Assembly: GCA_040381215.1 (NCBI GenBank)
Contig: JBEIHO010000029.1
Span: 1 to 34,401, forward strand
Direction of reading: 5' to 3'
DNA from: SZUA-430 sp040381215
GTDB taxonomy: Bacteria; Pseudomonadota; Alphaproteobacteria; Micropepsales; Micropepsaceae
DNA length: 34,401 nt
The notes below the pieces were generated by a model. That model had not been told where the DNA came from, ran no database searches, and saw nothing but the letters and a program-made list of their open reading frames with translations. Shown in pieces: positions 8,680 to 17,944 of this stretch (within the stretch, counting starts at the first letter, position 1; every line of letters starts with the position of its first letter). The position numbers and the translations under genes are program-made.

Positions 8680-8714
8680 AAGGGGCGCCCTCATCGGGCG
8701 CCCCTTCTCTTTTC
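8680..8714. terminator. Bidirectional intrinsic terminator
   Basis: AAGGGGCGCCC (8680-8690) pairs perfectly with GGGCGCCCCTT (8696-8706) around TCATC. T-rich sequence follows on the plus strand (CTCTTTT), and the minus strand continues with TTTTT. It can therefore terminate both OmpA paralog 5 and the convergent gene ending at 8732. Confidence 0.88.
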
Positions 8715-8731
8715 CGGGTTTGTCGTTGGTG

Positions 8732-9274
8732 CTACTGCGCGGCCGGCGGACGCTCCGGCTTCATGCGGGGCATCGGCACGAGGCGGCCCCCAGAGGCTGC
8801 GGTAACGATGGAGGGCTGGCTGCAGGAATTCTGGCCGTGCCGGTTCGCCGACGGCTCGGTCGACACGAATTGCGCGAGCGGCACCTTCTCGGGGCCCAGC
8901 AGCGTGTCATAGAGGCTGGTTGAGTAGTTGCAGAACTCGGTGATGTTGGCGAGGCTCCTCTGGGATACCTCGTTGGCCGTGCGGGACTTGTAGTCCTCGA
9001 GGCGCGATTCACGTGCAAAGTGCGACATCAGCGTCTTGTGTGCCGACATGAGTTCGGTCCGGTAGGCGGTCACGAACTCGTTGTAGCGCGGCGTCAGCTT
9101 GCAGGAGAGCGCACCGACAACCAGCTCGGTTTGCAGCATTCGCAGCTGGAATGCCGTCAGCACCTTGCCCTTGATGCAGGGGGGCGAGGATGCTTTTCCG
9201 CCGCCGGCGGCGAGGGCCGGACCCGCGGGCAGCATCATGGATGCAATCAACAATGATAGGCGTGAAATCTTCAT
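8732..9274 (-). CDS. Small secreted protein of unknown function with four cysteines
   Basis: 180 residues. Residues 1-22 are a clear signal peptide (MKISRLSLLIASMMLPAGPALA), so the product is probably periplasmic or secreted. The mature part is largely helical by composition and contains four cysteines (C33, C58, C115, C151) that could form two disulfides. The last 20 residues are Pro/Arg-rich. GGAGGAGT on the minus strand sits just upstream of the ATG at 9274. It is transcribed away from the PPIase gene and towards the OmpA array, with which it shares the bidirectional terminator. I do not recognise a family. Confidence 0.82.
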   Translation of the reverse strand: MKISRLSLLIASMMLPAGPALAAGGGKASSPPCIKGKVLTAFQLRMLQTELVVGALSCKLTPRYNEFVTAYRTELMSAHKTLMSHFARESRLEDYKSRTANEVSQRSLANITEFCNYSTSLYDTLLGPEKVPLAQFVSTEPSANRHGQNSCSQPSIVTAASGGRLVPMPRMKPERPPAAQ

Positions 9275-9448
9275 GGATACTCCTCCGCGCCGACTCAGTT
9301 AACACAGGTTGGTCGGGTAGCAAAAGGGCCGGGTCTGCCCGCCAGCCGCGCATGGGCCAGACCGAGGCCCTTGCGTTCGCCGGCCTTTCGTCGGCGGCTT
9401 CAGCCCAGAGGCGGACTGCTCTATATTCGCCGAAACAGGAGGGACAGG

Positions 9449-10312
9449 ATGCGACTGGTCAAGATGATGATGGCGGCGGCGCTGGTGCTCGCCCTGCCCT
9501 TCCCGGCGCTGGCCTCGGACTGGCGCGATGTCGATCCGGACAACCTGGTTGTCATGGACACGGTCCATGGCCGCGTCTTGCTGGAGCTGTCGCCGGCGTT
9601 TGCGCCACGCCACGCGGCCCGGTTCCGGGACCTCGTGCGCGCGAAATTCTATGACGGGAAATCCTTCTACCGGGTGATCGACGGGTTTGTCGCCCAGGGT
9701 GGCATCGGCGAAGGCGATGACATGAAACTTCCCGAGTGGCCCGCCCTCAAGGCGGAATTCGACCGCAATACCGGCATTGACGTCGATTTCGTGCCCCTGG
9801 GCTCGCCTGACCTGTTTGCCGACCGCGTCGGCCATGTCGATGGCTTTCCCGTCGGACAAAGCGCCAAGCCCAAGCGCATGTGGCTGCTCCACTGTCCCGG
9901 CGCACTTGCCATGGCGCGCGATAATGATCCCGATACCGGCGCGACGGAGTTCTACATTCCCGTCGGACACGCCCCGCGTCGCCTGGACCGCAACCTGACC
10001 GTTTTCGGCCGGGTGCTCGACGGGATGGCCTCGCTGCAAAAGCTGAACCGCGGCGATCCGAAGGTGGAAAGCGGCGTCATCCAGGACCCGGCGAAGCGGG
10101 ACGGGATCGTGCGCGTGCAGATCGCCGCAGATATCCTCGAGGCTGACAGGCCGCGGGTGCAGGTCATGGATGTCACGTCCAAGGCTTTTGCCGATTTCAA
10201 GGCCCTGCGCAAGAACCCGGCGCCCGACTTCTACAAGCGCGTGGCCCCGAACCTGGACATCTGCGGGTTCAACGCGCCGTTGCGGCTCAATGCAGAGATC
10301 AAGCCCGACTAG
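9449..10312 (+). CDS. Periplasmic cyclophilin-type peptidyl-prolyl cis-trans isomerase
   Basis: 287 residues. Signal peptide about 1-22 (MRLVKMMMAAALVLALPFPALA). The cyclophilin fold starts at about residue 31, with the family core KFYDGKSFYRVIDGFVAQGG; the catalytic Arg and the F..Q contacts are retained, while the usual FHRV is FYRV. A later segment GATEFYIPVG continues the fold. The roughly 60 C-terminal residues go beyond a minimal cyclophilin. It should speed proline isomerisation during folding of exported proteins, fitting the porin genes nearby. ATG 9449 is preferred over 9371 because AGGAGGGA lies 5 bases upstream and the signal peptide starts there. Its stop codon shares the palindrome CTAG with the stop of the convergent PAS gene. 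Confidence 0.9.
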   Translation: MRLVKMMMAAALVLALPFPALASDWRDVDPDNLVVMDTVHGRVLLELSPAFAPRHAARFRDLVRAKFYDGKSFYRVIDGFVAQGGIGEGDDMKLPEWPALKAEFDRNTGIDVDFVPLGSPDLFADRVGHVDGFPVGQSAKPKRMWLLHCPGALAMARDNDPDTGATEFYIPVGHAPRRLDRNLTVFGRVLDGMASLQKLNRGDPKVESGVIQDPAKRDGIVRVQIAADILEADRPRVQVMDVTSKAFADFKALRKNPAPDFYKRVAPNLDICGFNAPLRLNAEIKPD

Positions 10313-11130
10313 ACGGCGTCTGCGCTTGCGGTGACGTCATCGGGGCGTCGCCGCCGGGCAAGATCACGCATGTGCGCCGTGTAGGTGCGCTCGCCGCCCA
10401 CGGTCACCTTGGTGATGGCAACCTCCAGCGGGAATTCCTCGCCTGACTTGCGCAGGCCCCAGACGGTACCGCGCTGGTTCATCTGGCGTGATGCCTGCTT
10501 GCCGCGACCGAAGCCGTCGACATGCGCCGGGTGCTGCGCCCTGTAGCGGGCAGGCAGCAGCATCGAGAGTGGCTGCCCCATCACCTCCTCGGCGCGATAG
10601 CCGAACATGTCCTCGGCCTTCAGATTGAAGAAGATGATCCGCTGCATCGCGTCGGTGGTGACGATGCCATCTTCGGCCACCTGCAGGATGCGGGCTGCGC
10701 GAAGGTTCTGCTCCTTGAAGGCCGCCTGCTCCTGCCTGCGCGCTGTGTTGTCCCGCACGGTGATGATGTAGTTCGCATCGTCGGACAGGATCGCCGGCAC
10801 CACGCGCACGTCGACGGGCATCTGACGGCCGGCCTTGGTCTGAGCGATCAGGTCGAGCAGGCGGGACTTGGTTTCGTCGCTCTCGACCGCCCAGCGCTGC
10901 AGCCATTTCACGGCATCGGCGCGCCGGCCGGGCTGCTGGGGGACGAGGATCGCCACGCTCTTTCCCTGGACTTCGGTCGTGGCATAGCCAAACAACCGCT
11001 CGGCGGCCGGGTTCATCCAGACCACCATGCCATCGGTCCGGGTGACAATGATGGCTTCGGGAAGGTTCTCAACGACATCCTGACAGAAGCCGGGCGTCGG
11101 GCCGGCTTGGTTCGGCTCAGGGCGGCTCAT
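10309..11130 (-). CDS. Two-PAS-domain sensory protein without an output domain
   Basis: 273 residues. Two PAS domains: about 17-130 (NLPEAIIVTRTDGMVVWMNP, then GYATTEVQGKSV) and about 145-262 (VAEDGIVTTDAMQRIIFFNL, then GYRAEEVMGQPLSMLLP). Each is followed by a PAC-like strand (YIITVRDNTARR and YTAHMRDLARRR). No histidine kinase, GGDEF or HTH domain follows; the protein ends in a short basic/acidic tail. It may act by binding a partner, or sense redox or a ligand. It lies downstream of and in the same direction as the di-iron protein (75 bases apart), so read-through is possible. AGGAAAGGC serves as ribosome binding site. Its stop overlaps the PPIase stop on the other strand. Confidence 0.88.
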   Translation of the reverse strand: MSRPEPNQAGPTPGFCQDVVENLPEAIIVTRTDGMVVWMNPAAERLFGYATTEVQGKSVAILVPQQPGRRADAVKWLQRWAVESDETKSRLLDLIAQTKAGRQMPVDVRVVPAILSDDANYIITVRDNTARRQEQAAFKEQNLRAARILQVAEDGIVTTDAMQRIIFFNLKAEDMFGYRAEEVMGQPLSMLLPARYRAQHPAHVDGFGRGKQASRQMNQRGTVWGLRKSGEEFPLEVAITKVTVGGERTYTAHMRDLARRRRPDDVTASADAV

Positions 11131-11205
11131 CTGTCTGCCTTTCCTGGATGGTGCGCGCCCCGCAGGCCGCTCAGGGCCGGCAGGGCGCGACAGGCGGTCT
11201 TCGTT

Positions 11206-12324
11206 CTACTCGGCGGCTGCGCTGACAGGCGGCTTGCCACCTTCCATCTGGTGCAGGATGCGCATGTCCTCGGAGATCTTGATGCCTGCCTCCTCGTATT
11301 TCCTGCGCACCCGCGGGGTGATCAGACCCACCCGCGCGATCGCCGGCAGCATGAGGTCATCAAGCGAGTGGATCTGCCCGGGCGGCAGTTCGGTCATGAT
11401 GCCCATGTCGGCCGCCTCTTCGAGACCCTTGAAGAAATCGTCCGGTTCGATTTCGGAATTCTTCAGCACTTCCATGAAGCCCGGATCGGCGCGGCTGGCG
11501 AGTGTCTGGCCTCCACCGACCTGGGTGCCTTGCGTGATCAGGTAGATCGCATTGAAGGCAAAGTCAGCCAGCTCTTCCCGCGCCGCCTCGTCGAGGTTCC
11601 GGATGATCGGCCCCAGATACACGTGACCGAAGGAGACGTGCCTCGACTCATCGCGCATGACGTTGAAGGTCAGTTGCTTGAGCAGCGGACAGGATGTGGC
11701 GTGATACATGTTGTTGAAGGCACCAAGGGCCAGGCCTTCGACGATCATGTTCATGCCGATCATGACCTTCTCATAGCGGTCCGACTTCAGCGTCGCGTCG
11801 ATCAGCATCTTCAGCCAGGGCGTCATCGGATAGACCATCGCCACCTTGTCGCAATATTTTGCGTACACTTCGACGTGGCGGGCCTCGTCCATGGTCTGCG
11901 TTGCAGCGTAGAGCTTCGCCGTCGTGTCAGGCACCGAATGGGTGACGCAGGCTGCGGTCATGAGCGCCCCCTGCTCGCCGTGCAGGAACTGCGACAGCAG
12001 CTGTGCTGTCGAGTGCGCGGTGAAAGTCTCACGCTGCGACTTCGAGAGCTTGCTGAAGAACGGCATCTTGTGAAACACCGATGAGCGGTCGGCGATCAGC
12101 GGGTTCGACGGGTCGACCTTGGTGTGCCAGGGCAGCAGCTGGTCGCTGTCCCACTGGTTCTGCTTGGCACGCCTGTAGAGGTCCTCGACCTTGCCCTTGC
12201 CCAGCATGTAATCGAAGGACCAGGCGATATCCATCGGGTTGCGATAGAGGTCGTCCGGGGTCATCGTGACTTCCCACTTGCCCTTGCGGATGAGTTTCGG
12301 TTCGACTTGCTGCTGGGCTGCCAT
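11206..12324 (-). CDS. Di-iron ferritin-like (R2-like) protein, probable oxygenase
   Basis: 372 residues. Two matching iron-binding half-sites are visible: E117 with E147-x2-H150 (in DEARH), and E196 with E226-x2-H229 (in DESRH). In both halves the spacing between the first Glu and the second is 30 residues. This is the carboxylate-bridged di-iron layout of the ribonucleotide reductase R2, AurF and bacterial monooxygenase superfamily. An oxygen-activating hydroxylase or oxidase role is inferred; the substrate is unknown. The ferredoxin encoded just upstream is a natural electron donor. ATG 12324 has AAGGAGG upstream, so the longer form from 12378 is not used. An FNR-type box lies at 12407-12420, with a -10-like CATTCT (12379-12384, minus strand) at the right spacing, pointing to redox-controlled expression. 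Confidence 0.85.
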   Translation of the reverse strand: MAAQQQVEPKLIRKGKWEVTMTPDDLYRNPMDIAWSFDYMLGKGKVEDLYRRAKQNQWDSDQLLPWHTKVDPSNPLIADRSSVFHKMPFFSKLSKSQRETFTAHSTAQLLSQFLHGEQGALMTAACVTHSVPDTTAKLYAATQTMDEARHVEVYAKYCDKVAMVYPMTPWLKMLIDATLKSDRYEKVMIGMNMIVEGLALGAFNNMYHATSCPLLKQLTFNVMRDESRHVSFGHVYLGPIIRNLDEAAREELADFAFNAIYLITQGTQVGGGQTLASRADPGFMEVLKNSEIEPDDFFKGLEEAADMGIMTELPPGQIHSLDDLMLPAIARVGLITPRVRRKYEEAGIKISEDMRILHQMEGGKPPVSAAAE

Positions 12325-12406
12325 TGCGTCCTCCTTGCCCCCATGCGGGGCGGCTTCACAGGCGTTGATGCGCTGCAAAGAATGACGCCGGCGTCACGAA
12401 ACCGGT

Positions 12407-12420
12407 TTGACATGGGTCAA
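12407..12420 (-). promoter_or_regulatory. FNR/DNR-type operator upstream of the di-iron gene
   Basis: TTGAC-ATGG-GTCAA is a perfect 5-bp inverted repeat with a 4-base spacer, matching the FNR-family consensus TTGAT-N4-ATCAA with the common C/G variant. The centre is 89 bases before the ATG. A -10-like CATTCT lies 23 bases downstream of the box on the minus strand, consistent with activation from about position -41.5. Confidence 0.75.
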
Positions 12421-12452
12421 CGGCGGGCAGGATTAGTTTCGCGCAGTTGAGA

Positions 12453-12466
12453 ATGACTTGCGTCAA
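12453..12466 (-). promoter_or_regulatory. Second, imperfect FNR-type box upstream of the di-iron gene
   Basis: On the minus strand TTGAC-GCAA-GTCAT: one mismatch from a perfect repeat, with the same 4-base spacer. It overlaps the stop codon of the ferredoxin gene (12463-12465), and its centre is 46 bases upstream of the 12407-12420 box. It could be an auxiliary site; binding is not certain. Confidence 0.45.
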
Positions 12467-12783
12467 TACTGCCGGGCGGGCGTGCGAACAACAAGGCCCT
12501 CAGTTTCCGGTGACACCTTGATCTGGCAGGCTAGCCGGCTGTTCTCGCGGACGTCGAACGCGAAGTCGAGCATGTCCCGCTCGAGGTCGTTCATTGGGGG
12601 GAGCTTGTCCACCCACCCGCCCTCGACATAGACGTGGCAAGTGGCACAGGCGCAGGCACCACCGCAGTCGCCGTCTATTCCGGGGACGGTATAGCGCACC
12701 GCTGCTTCCATGACCGACAGGCCATCCGGCACGTCGACGACGTGCTCGGTTCCCTCATGCTCGATGTATTTTATCGTTGTCAC
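12463..12783 (-). CDS. Adrenodoxin-type [2Fe-2S] ferredoxin
   Basis: 106 residues, the usual size. Cluster ligands are C40, C46, C49 and C86 (C-x5-C-x2-C, then a distant Cys in LACQI), the adrenodoxin/Isc-type pattern; an extra C44 sits inside the first loop. It carries single electrons in the cytoplasm, most probably to the di-iron protein encoded just downstream. The start is GTG at 12783. No Shine-Dalgarno sequence is visible upstream. A FNR-type box is centred about 42.5 bases upstream and a -10-like TAACCT ends 6 bases before the GTG, which together suggest a leaderless transcript starting at or next to the start codon. Confidence 0.93.
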   Translation of the reverse strand: MTTIKYIEHEGTEHVVDVPDGLSVMEAAVRYTVPGIDGDCGGACACATCHVYVEGGWVDKLPPMNDLERDMLDFAFDVRENSRLACQIKVSPETEGLVVRTPARQY

Positions 12784-12818
12784 GCAGTCAGGTTAGGAGG
12801 CCTGCCGGGACCTGGGCA

Positions 12819-12828
12819 TTGACCTGCG

Positions 12829-12832
<4 letters not shown>
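12819..12832 (-). promoter_or_regulatory. FNR/DNR-type operator and promoter of the ferredoxin gene
   Basis: TTGAC-CTGC-GTCAA on the plus strand, a perfect 5-bp inverted repeat with a 4-base spacer. It overlaps the stop codon of the symporter gene (12829-12831). On the minus strand a -10-like TAACCT lies at 12795-12790. The box centre is about 42.5 bases before the GTG start, near the -41.5 position used by FNR-type activators. Confidence 0.75.
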
Positions 12833-14372
<1,540 letters not shown>

Positions 14373-14376
<4 letters not shown>

Positions 14377-14651
14377 GGTTGGTCTTGCCTTGCCGCAATC
14401 CGGGACAGGCGCCCGTCGAAGTGCCGGTTGGCCCAGGAAACATAGATCCATGTCGTGAGCCACGCACCAACGATCACGAGGGCACCCAGCAGGATTCCCC
14501 AGGTCAATCCGGTCACGACCTGCGTCGCCATGGCCTGCCTTGCGAAGGCCACGGCGAGGATGAATCCGAAATAGAGCACGAACACAGCGCAACTGAGGGC
14601 AAGGGCCACGCGCCAGCGTGCGCGGGCGAGGGACTGGATTTCTTCATTCAT
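14373..14651 (-). CDS. DUF485 family inner-membrane protein (YjcH-like)
   Basis: 92 residues with two transmembrane helices (about residues 16-37 and 46-68 of the chosen form), short cytoplasmic ends, and the family's SWANRHFD segment near the C-terminus. DUF485 proteins are encoded directly before ActP-type permeases and are thought to form part of, or help, the transporter. The start MNEEIQSLARARW at 14651 gives the usual size; the much longer upstream frame is rejected because it runs into the regulator's control region. The ribosome binding site is weak. The stop TGA overlaps the actP ATG. Confidence 0.88.
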
Positions 14652-14778
14652 CTTGCGGAGGTCGCCTTGGGTGATTTGGCCTTGTCGCGCCACGCTAGCA
14701 CAGGGCTGCCTTTCGTGCATGCAACCGAGTTGCAATTCGGGGCCGGGCGGAAGGTGTTCGGGCCCACGCGGGGTGGCG

Positions 14779-14792
14779 TTGATCCAGGTCAA
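14779..14792 (+). promoter_or_regulatory. FNR/DNR-type operator in front of the Crp/Fnr regulator gene
   Basis: TTGAT-CCAG-GTCAA: an FNR-family half-site pair with a 4-base spacer. A -10-like CATACT lies at 14814-14819, 21 bases after the box on the plus strand, while nothing similar is found on the DUF485 side. The box is therefore placed to activate the regulator's own gene; an effect on the divergent DUF485-actP pair is possible. Confidence 0.7.
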
Positions 14793-14880
14793 GGAGATAC
14801 GTGGGCCGGCGTTCATACTGGTCACCTTGGTTACAGCAACAGGAGCGACGTGGTCCCCACGCGGGTCGCCACGCAGCGCG

Positions 14881-15570
14881 ATGGCAGATATCCCGACGCA
14901 GGTCCTGAAGAGGGTGCGGCTGTTCGAGCCCCTGCCGGAGGCTTGCCTTGCCGAGGTGGCGGCCATTGCGCAACGCCGGCATCTCGAGGCGGGCAACGTG
15001 CTGTTCCACGAAGGCAGCGATCCGGAATTCGTTCACGCGCTGGTCGATGGCGGCGTCGTTCTTCTCAGCGAGATCTGCGGGCAGGAGTCCGTCATCGAAT
15101 TCTTCGGAAGCGGTGACAGCATACTCCTGCCGGCCGTGTTGCTGGGCAGTGCCTATCCTGCCAGCGCCCGGATGACGACGGGTGGTGACGTCATCGCCCT
15201 GCCCGCGCGCGCCTTTCTCAAGCTGGCCAGCGAGGATGCATCCTTGTCCATGCAGTGCGCGCGATCGGTGGCGCGCCAGTGGGGCGTCCTGCTCAACCAG
15301 GTCAAGCAGATCAAGACGCAGGGTGCTGCCGAGAGGCTGGCGCATTTCCTGCTCAGCCAGGTCAGCGCGACGATGGGGCCCGCCTCTCTGACGTTGCCCG
15401 GCATGAAGAAGCAGGTCGCAACAAGGCTTGGGATCAAGCCCGAGACCTTCTCGCGGACCTTGCGCAAGCTGCGCGCCTTTGGTGTCGAGGCAAATGGTGA
15501 CCTGATCCGGATCCGGTCGGTCGAGCGGCTGGCTTCGCTGGTCAAGCCGCAGGACGGTCACCGGGCGTGA
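14881..15570 (+). CDS. Crp/Fnr-family transcriptional regulator
   Basis: 229 residues, the usual size. An N-terminal cyclic-nucleotide-binding-like beta-roll (about 15-110), a long dimerisation helix (about 118-145), and a C-terminal winged helix (about 150-220). The recognition helix reads KPETFSRTLRKL; E188, S191 and R192 correspond to the E..SR residues that let FNR/DNR/FixK proteins read TTGAY half-sites. The N-terminal cysteine cluster of oxygen-sensing FNR is missing (only C22, C66, C126), so it is not a classic iron-sulfur FNR. A haem-based or other signal, as in DNR/NnrR-like proteins, is possible. Matching TTGAY-N4-GTCAA boxes stand before this gene, the ferredoxin gene and the di-iron gene. 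The ribosome binding site before ATG 14881 is weak. Confidence 0.9.
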   Translation: MADIPTQVLKRVRLFEPLPEACLAEVAAIAQRRHLEAGNVLFHEGSDPEFVHALVDGGVVLLSEICGQESVIEFFGSGDSILLPAVLLGSAYPASARMTTGGDVIALPARAFLKLASEDASLSMQCARSVARQWGVLLNQVKQIKTQGAAERLAHFLLSQVSATMGPASLTLPGMKKQVATRLGIKPETFSRTLRKLRAFGVEANGDLIRIRSVERLASLVKPQDGHRA

Positions 15571-15864
15571 GACCCGGGCGTTGCGGCCTGCGCCATGAGG
15601 CCTGCCGCCTGCTACTGGCGGGAGTTCACAGGAAGGTGATTTTCCCCCTACCGGCGAACGGGTTCACCCCTGCAATCAGATCCCATTAACCCATTGTTCT
15701 ATATATCATTTTTATCCCACCCCCGTTTCGCACCCTCAACAGGCTCGAGACTCAATTGGATTGCGGGTCAAGGGCTTGGACCCTAAACTCATCGCCTCAT
15801 CCGGGCATGGGGCGATGCTGCCTGCCCGGCCAACACGAACCTCAAGCCAACGCGAGGAGTTCAC
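15571..15864. other. Intergenic region between the Crp/Fnr gene and the S9 peptidase gene
   Basis: 294 bases without a convincing gene. It includes an AT-rich stretch at about 15690-15712 that could hold a promoter for the peptidase gene. I see no convincing intrinsic terminator and no FNR-type box here. Confidence 0.5.
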
Positions 15865-17871
15865 GTGCTTAGACGCCTGGTCCTGGCAGTCGCCGCTGCG
15901 ACTGCATTCATGTCTGCGCCTGCCGCCATCGCAGCGCCGCCCCCCGAAGTCTTTGGAACGCTGCCTGCCGTCCAAGGGGTTCGCCTGTCTCCGTCGGGCA
16001 AGTATTTCGCCGCCGTCATGAACGTGAACGGCGTGCCGTCCGCGCGTGTGTTCGACTCCGACACGCTGCAGCAGGTCGGTGGCGTGAACGCAGCCAAGCA
16101 GCAGGTCATCAGCGGCGTGCGCTGGTTCTCGGATGACCGCCTGGTGCTGACCGTCGTCGAAGTTGTCGAGTTCGACGACAGCATCGTTCGCGACAAGAGC
16201 GAAGCCAGCGGTACCTCGTTCTGCCAGATCATGTCGGTCAGCCGCGACGGCAAGAATGTCGTGCAGATCAAACCGCCCGGCATCTTCAAGGATGTCGCGT
16301 CATCCTGCAGCTTCATGGGCTGGGGCGCCGAGCCGAACAGCATGCTGTTCCTCGCCTCCAAGACCCGAACGGACTCGGGCGTCAGCACCGGCGGTCAGCG
16401 CTATGTCGATGCAAAGCCCGTCATCGCGAACCTGTTGACCGGTGAGACCCGGTTCCTCGATGAGTTGGGAACGCGCGGCACGGTAAGCTGGGGTTCAGAC
16501 CGCACGGGCGCAATCCGTTTGCGCTATGATTATGTGGCCGGCGAGCAGATCCTCTTCGCGCGCCTGCAAGGTTCGAGCGATTGGCGGGAAGTCCACCGCC
16601 AGCCGAGCGGTACCGACAGCGCCTCGGTCCTGACCGGCGACAAGAGCCGGGATGTCCAGCTCATGGGTTTCGCTGAGGACCTGAACAAGGCCTATGTCAT
16701 GTACTGGCCGGGCGACCGGGCGACCATTGGCCTGATGGACCTGCGCACGTCGCAGATCACGATGGTCTATGGCGATCCGAAATATGACATGGCTGGCTCG
16801 CTGGGCGTGCGCGAGGAAGGTATCGCGGGCGTTTCGGCGGATCGCGACGTTCCGACCCAGATCTGGTTCGACCCGAAACTGAAGGCGATCCAGGCGAACC
16901 TCGCGGCAAGCTTCCCGGGACACCTGACCCGCATCAGCAGCGCGTCGGAGAACCTGAGCCGCGTGGCGATCTATCTCGAGGGTCCGGCTGCGCCTGGTGG
17001 TGCATTCCAGATCCTGGATACGGTCAAGAACGAGGCTGCCACCATCAGCCGCGCCTACCCGACGCTGGACCTGGCCTCGACCGGTGAGCAGAGGTACATC
17101 ACCTACTCCGCGCGTGACGGTCAGCCGATCGACGCCTACCTGACCGTGCCGCGTGGCACCTCGGGCAAGGGCTTGCCGGCGATCATCCTGCCGCATGGCG
17201 GACCCGAGGCGCGTGACAGCGGTGGCTTTGACTGGCTCTCGCAGTTCTTCGCCAGCCGCGGTTACGTGGTGCTGCAGCCGCAGTTCCGTGGTTCGGCCGG
17301 TTTTGGCACCAAGTTTGCCATGGCTGGCCGCAGGCAGTGGGGCCGCAGGATGCAGGACGACGTCACCGACGGCGTCAAGCACCTGATCGCCAATGGCACG
17401 ATCGACCCCAACAGGGTCTGCATCATGGGCTGGTCCTATGGTGGCTATGCGGCACTTGCGGGCGCTACGCTCACGCCGGAGCTTTATCGCTGCGTGATCG
17501 CGGGCGCTGGCGTCAGCGACATCATCGAGATGCAGGTGTGGGTGCGTGACTATGCGGGCCGTGGTTCGCGTCTCTACTGGCGCCAGAATATCGGCGACCC
17601 GACGGCTGACAAGGCCGGCATCGAGGCGGTATCTCCGGTACGCAACATCGACAAGGTGCGTGCACCGATCCTGCTGATCCATGGTGAACTCGACAACGTC
17701 GTGCCCATCAAGCAGAGCGAGATCTTCGCGAATGCCCTGAAGGCTGCCGGCAAGCCTTACGAGTTCGCGCGGCTGGCCAACGAGAACCACAACATCACGT
17801 TCCAGTCGACCCGCATCAAGATGCTGCAGGCGATGGATGCGTTCCTCGCCAAGCACAACCCGCCGCGCTAG
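15865..17871 (+). CDS. S9-family prolyl oligopeptidase-like serine peptidase, secreted
   Basis: 668 residues. Signal peptide about 1-23 (MLRRLVLAVAAATAFMSAPAAIA), so it acts in the periplasm or outside the cell. The N-terminal roughly 400 residues form a beta-propeller-like region (VFGTLPAVQGVRLSPSGKYFA). The C-terminal alpha/beta-hydrolase domain carries the catalytic triad: S524 in GWSYGGYA, D610 in HGELDN, and H642 in NENHNI. The oxyanion region LPHGGPEARD precedes the nucleophile. It should cleave short peptides, acting on amino-terminal di- or tripeptides or after particular residues; specificity cannot be read. The start is GTG 15865 with GAGGAG 5 bases upstream. A GC-rich hairpin follows the stop codon. 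Confidence 0.93.
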   Translation: MLRRLVLAVAAATAFMSAPAAIAAPPPEVFGTLPAVQGVRLSPSGKYFAAVMNVNGVPSARVFDSDTLQQVGGVNAAKQQVISGVRWFSDDRLVLTVVEVVEFDDSIVRDKSEASGTSFCQIMSVSRDGKNVVQIKPPGIFKDVASSCSFMGWGAEPNSMLFLASKTRTDSGVSTGGQRYVDAKPVIANLLTGETRFLDELGTRGTVSWGSDRTGAIRLRYDYVAGEQILFARLQGSSDWREVHRQPSGTDSASVLTGDKSRDVQLMGFAEDLNKAYVMYWPGDRATIGLMDLRTSQITMVYGDPKYDMAGSLGVREEGIAGVSADRDVPTQIWFDPKLKAIQANLAASFPGHLTRISSASENLSRVAIYLEGPAAPGGAFQILDTVKNEAATISRAYPTLDLASTGEQRYITYSARDGQPIDAYLTVPRGTSGKGLPAIILPHGGPEARDSGGFDWLSQFFASRGYVVLQPQFRGSAGFGTKFAMAGRRQWGRRMQDDVTDGVKHLIANGTIDPNRVCIMGWSYGGYAALAGATLTPELYRCVIAGAGVSDIIEMQVWVRDYAGRGSRLYWRQNIGDPTADKAGIEAVSPVRNIDKVRAPILLIHGELDNVVPIKQSEIFANALKAAGKPYEFARLANENHNITFQSTRIKMLQAMDAFLAKHNPPR

Positions 17872-17901
17872 AACGCGTCAGGGCTGACATCGAAGCTGAC
17901 G

Positions 17902-17931
17902 GATGGCCCCGGAAACGGGGCCATCTGCGTT
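17902..17931 (+). terminator. Terminator-like hairpin after the S9 peptidase gene
   Basis: GATGGCCCCG (17902-17911) pairs perfectly with CGGGGCCATC (17916-17925) around a GAAA tetraloop. The following TGCGTTAT is only weakly T-rich. The hairpin covers the ATG at 17903, another reason to place the next start downstream. Confidence 0.65.
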
Positions 17932-17944
17932 ATGGGAGGTACCA

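Noticed and set aside
10522..12084. Long open frame (520 codons) on the plus strand
   Set aside because: It lies antisense to the PAS and di-iron genes, has no recognisable domain and a His/Arg/Asp-rich composition typical of the antisense frame of GC-rich genes.
16495..17856. Long open frame on the minus strand opposite the S9 peptidase
   Set aside because: The plus strand holds a complete catalytic triad and signal peptide; the minus frame is Arg/Asp/His-rich with no motif.
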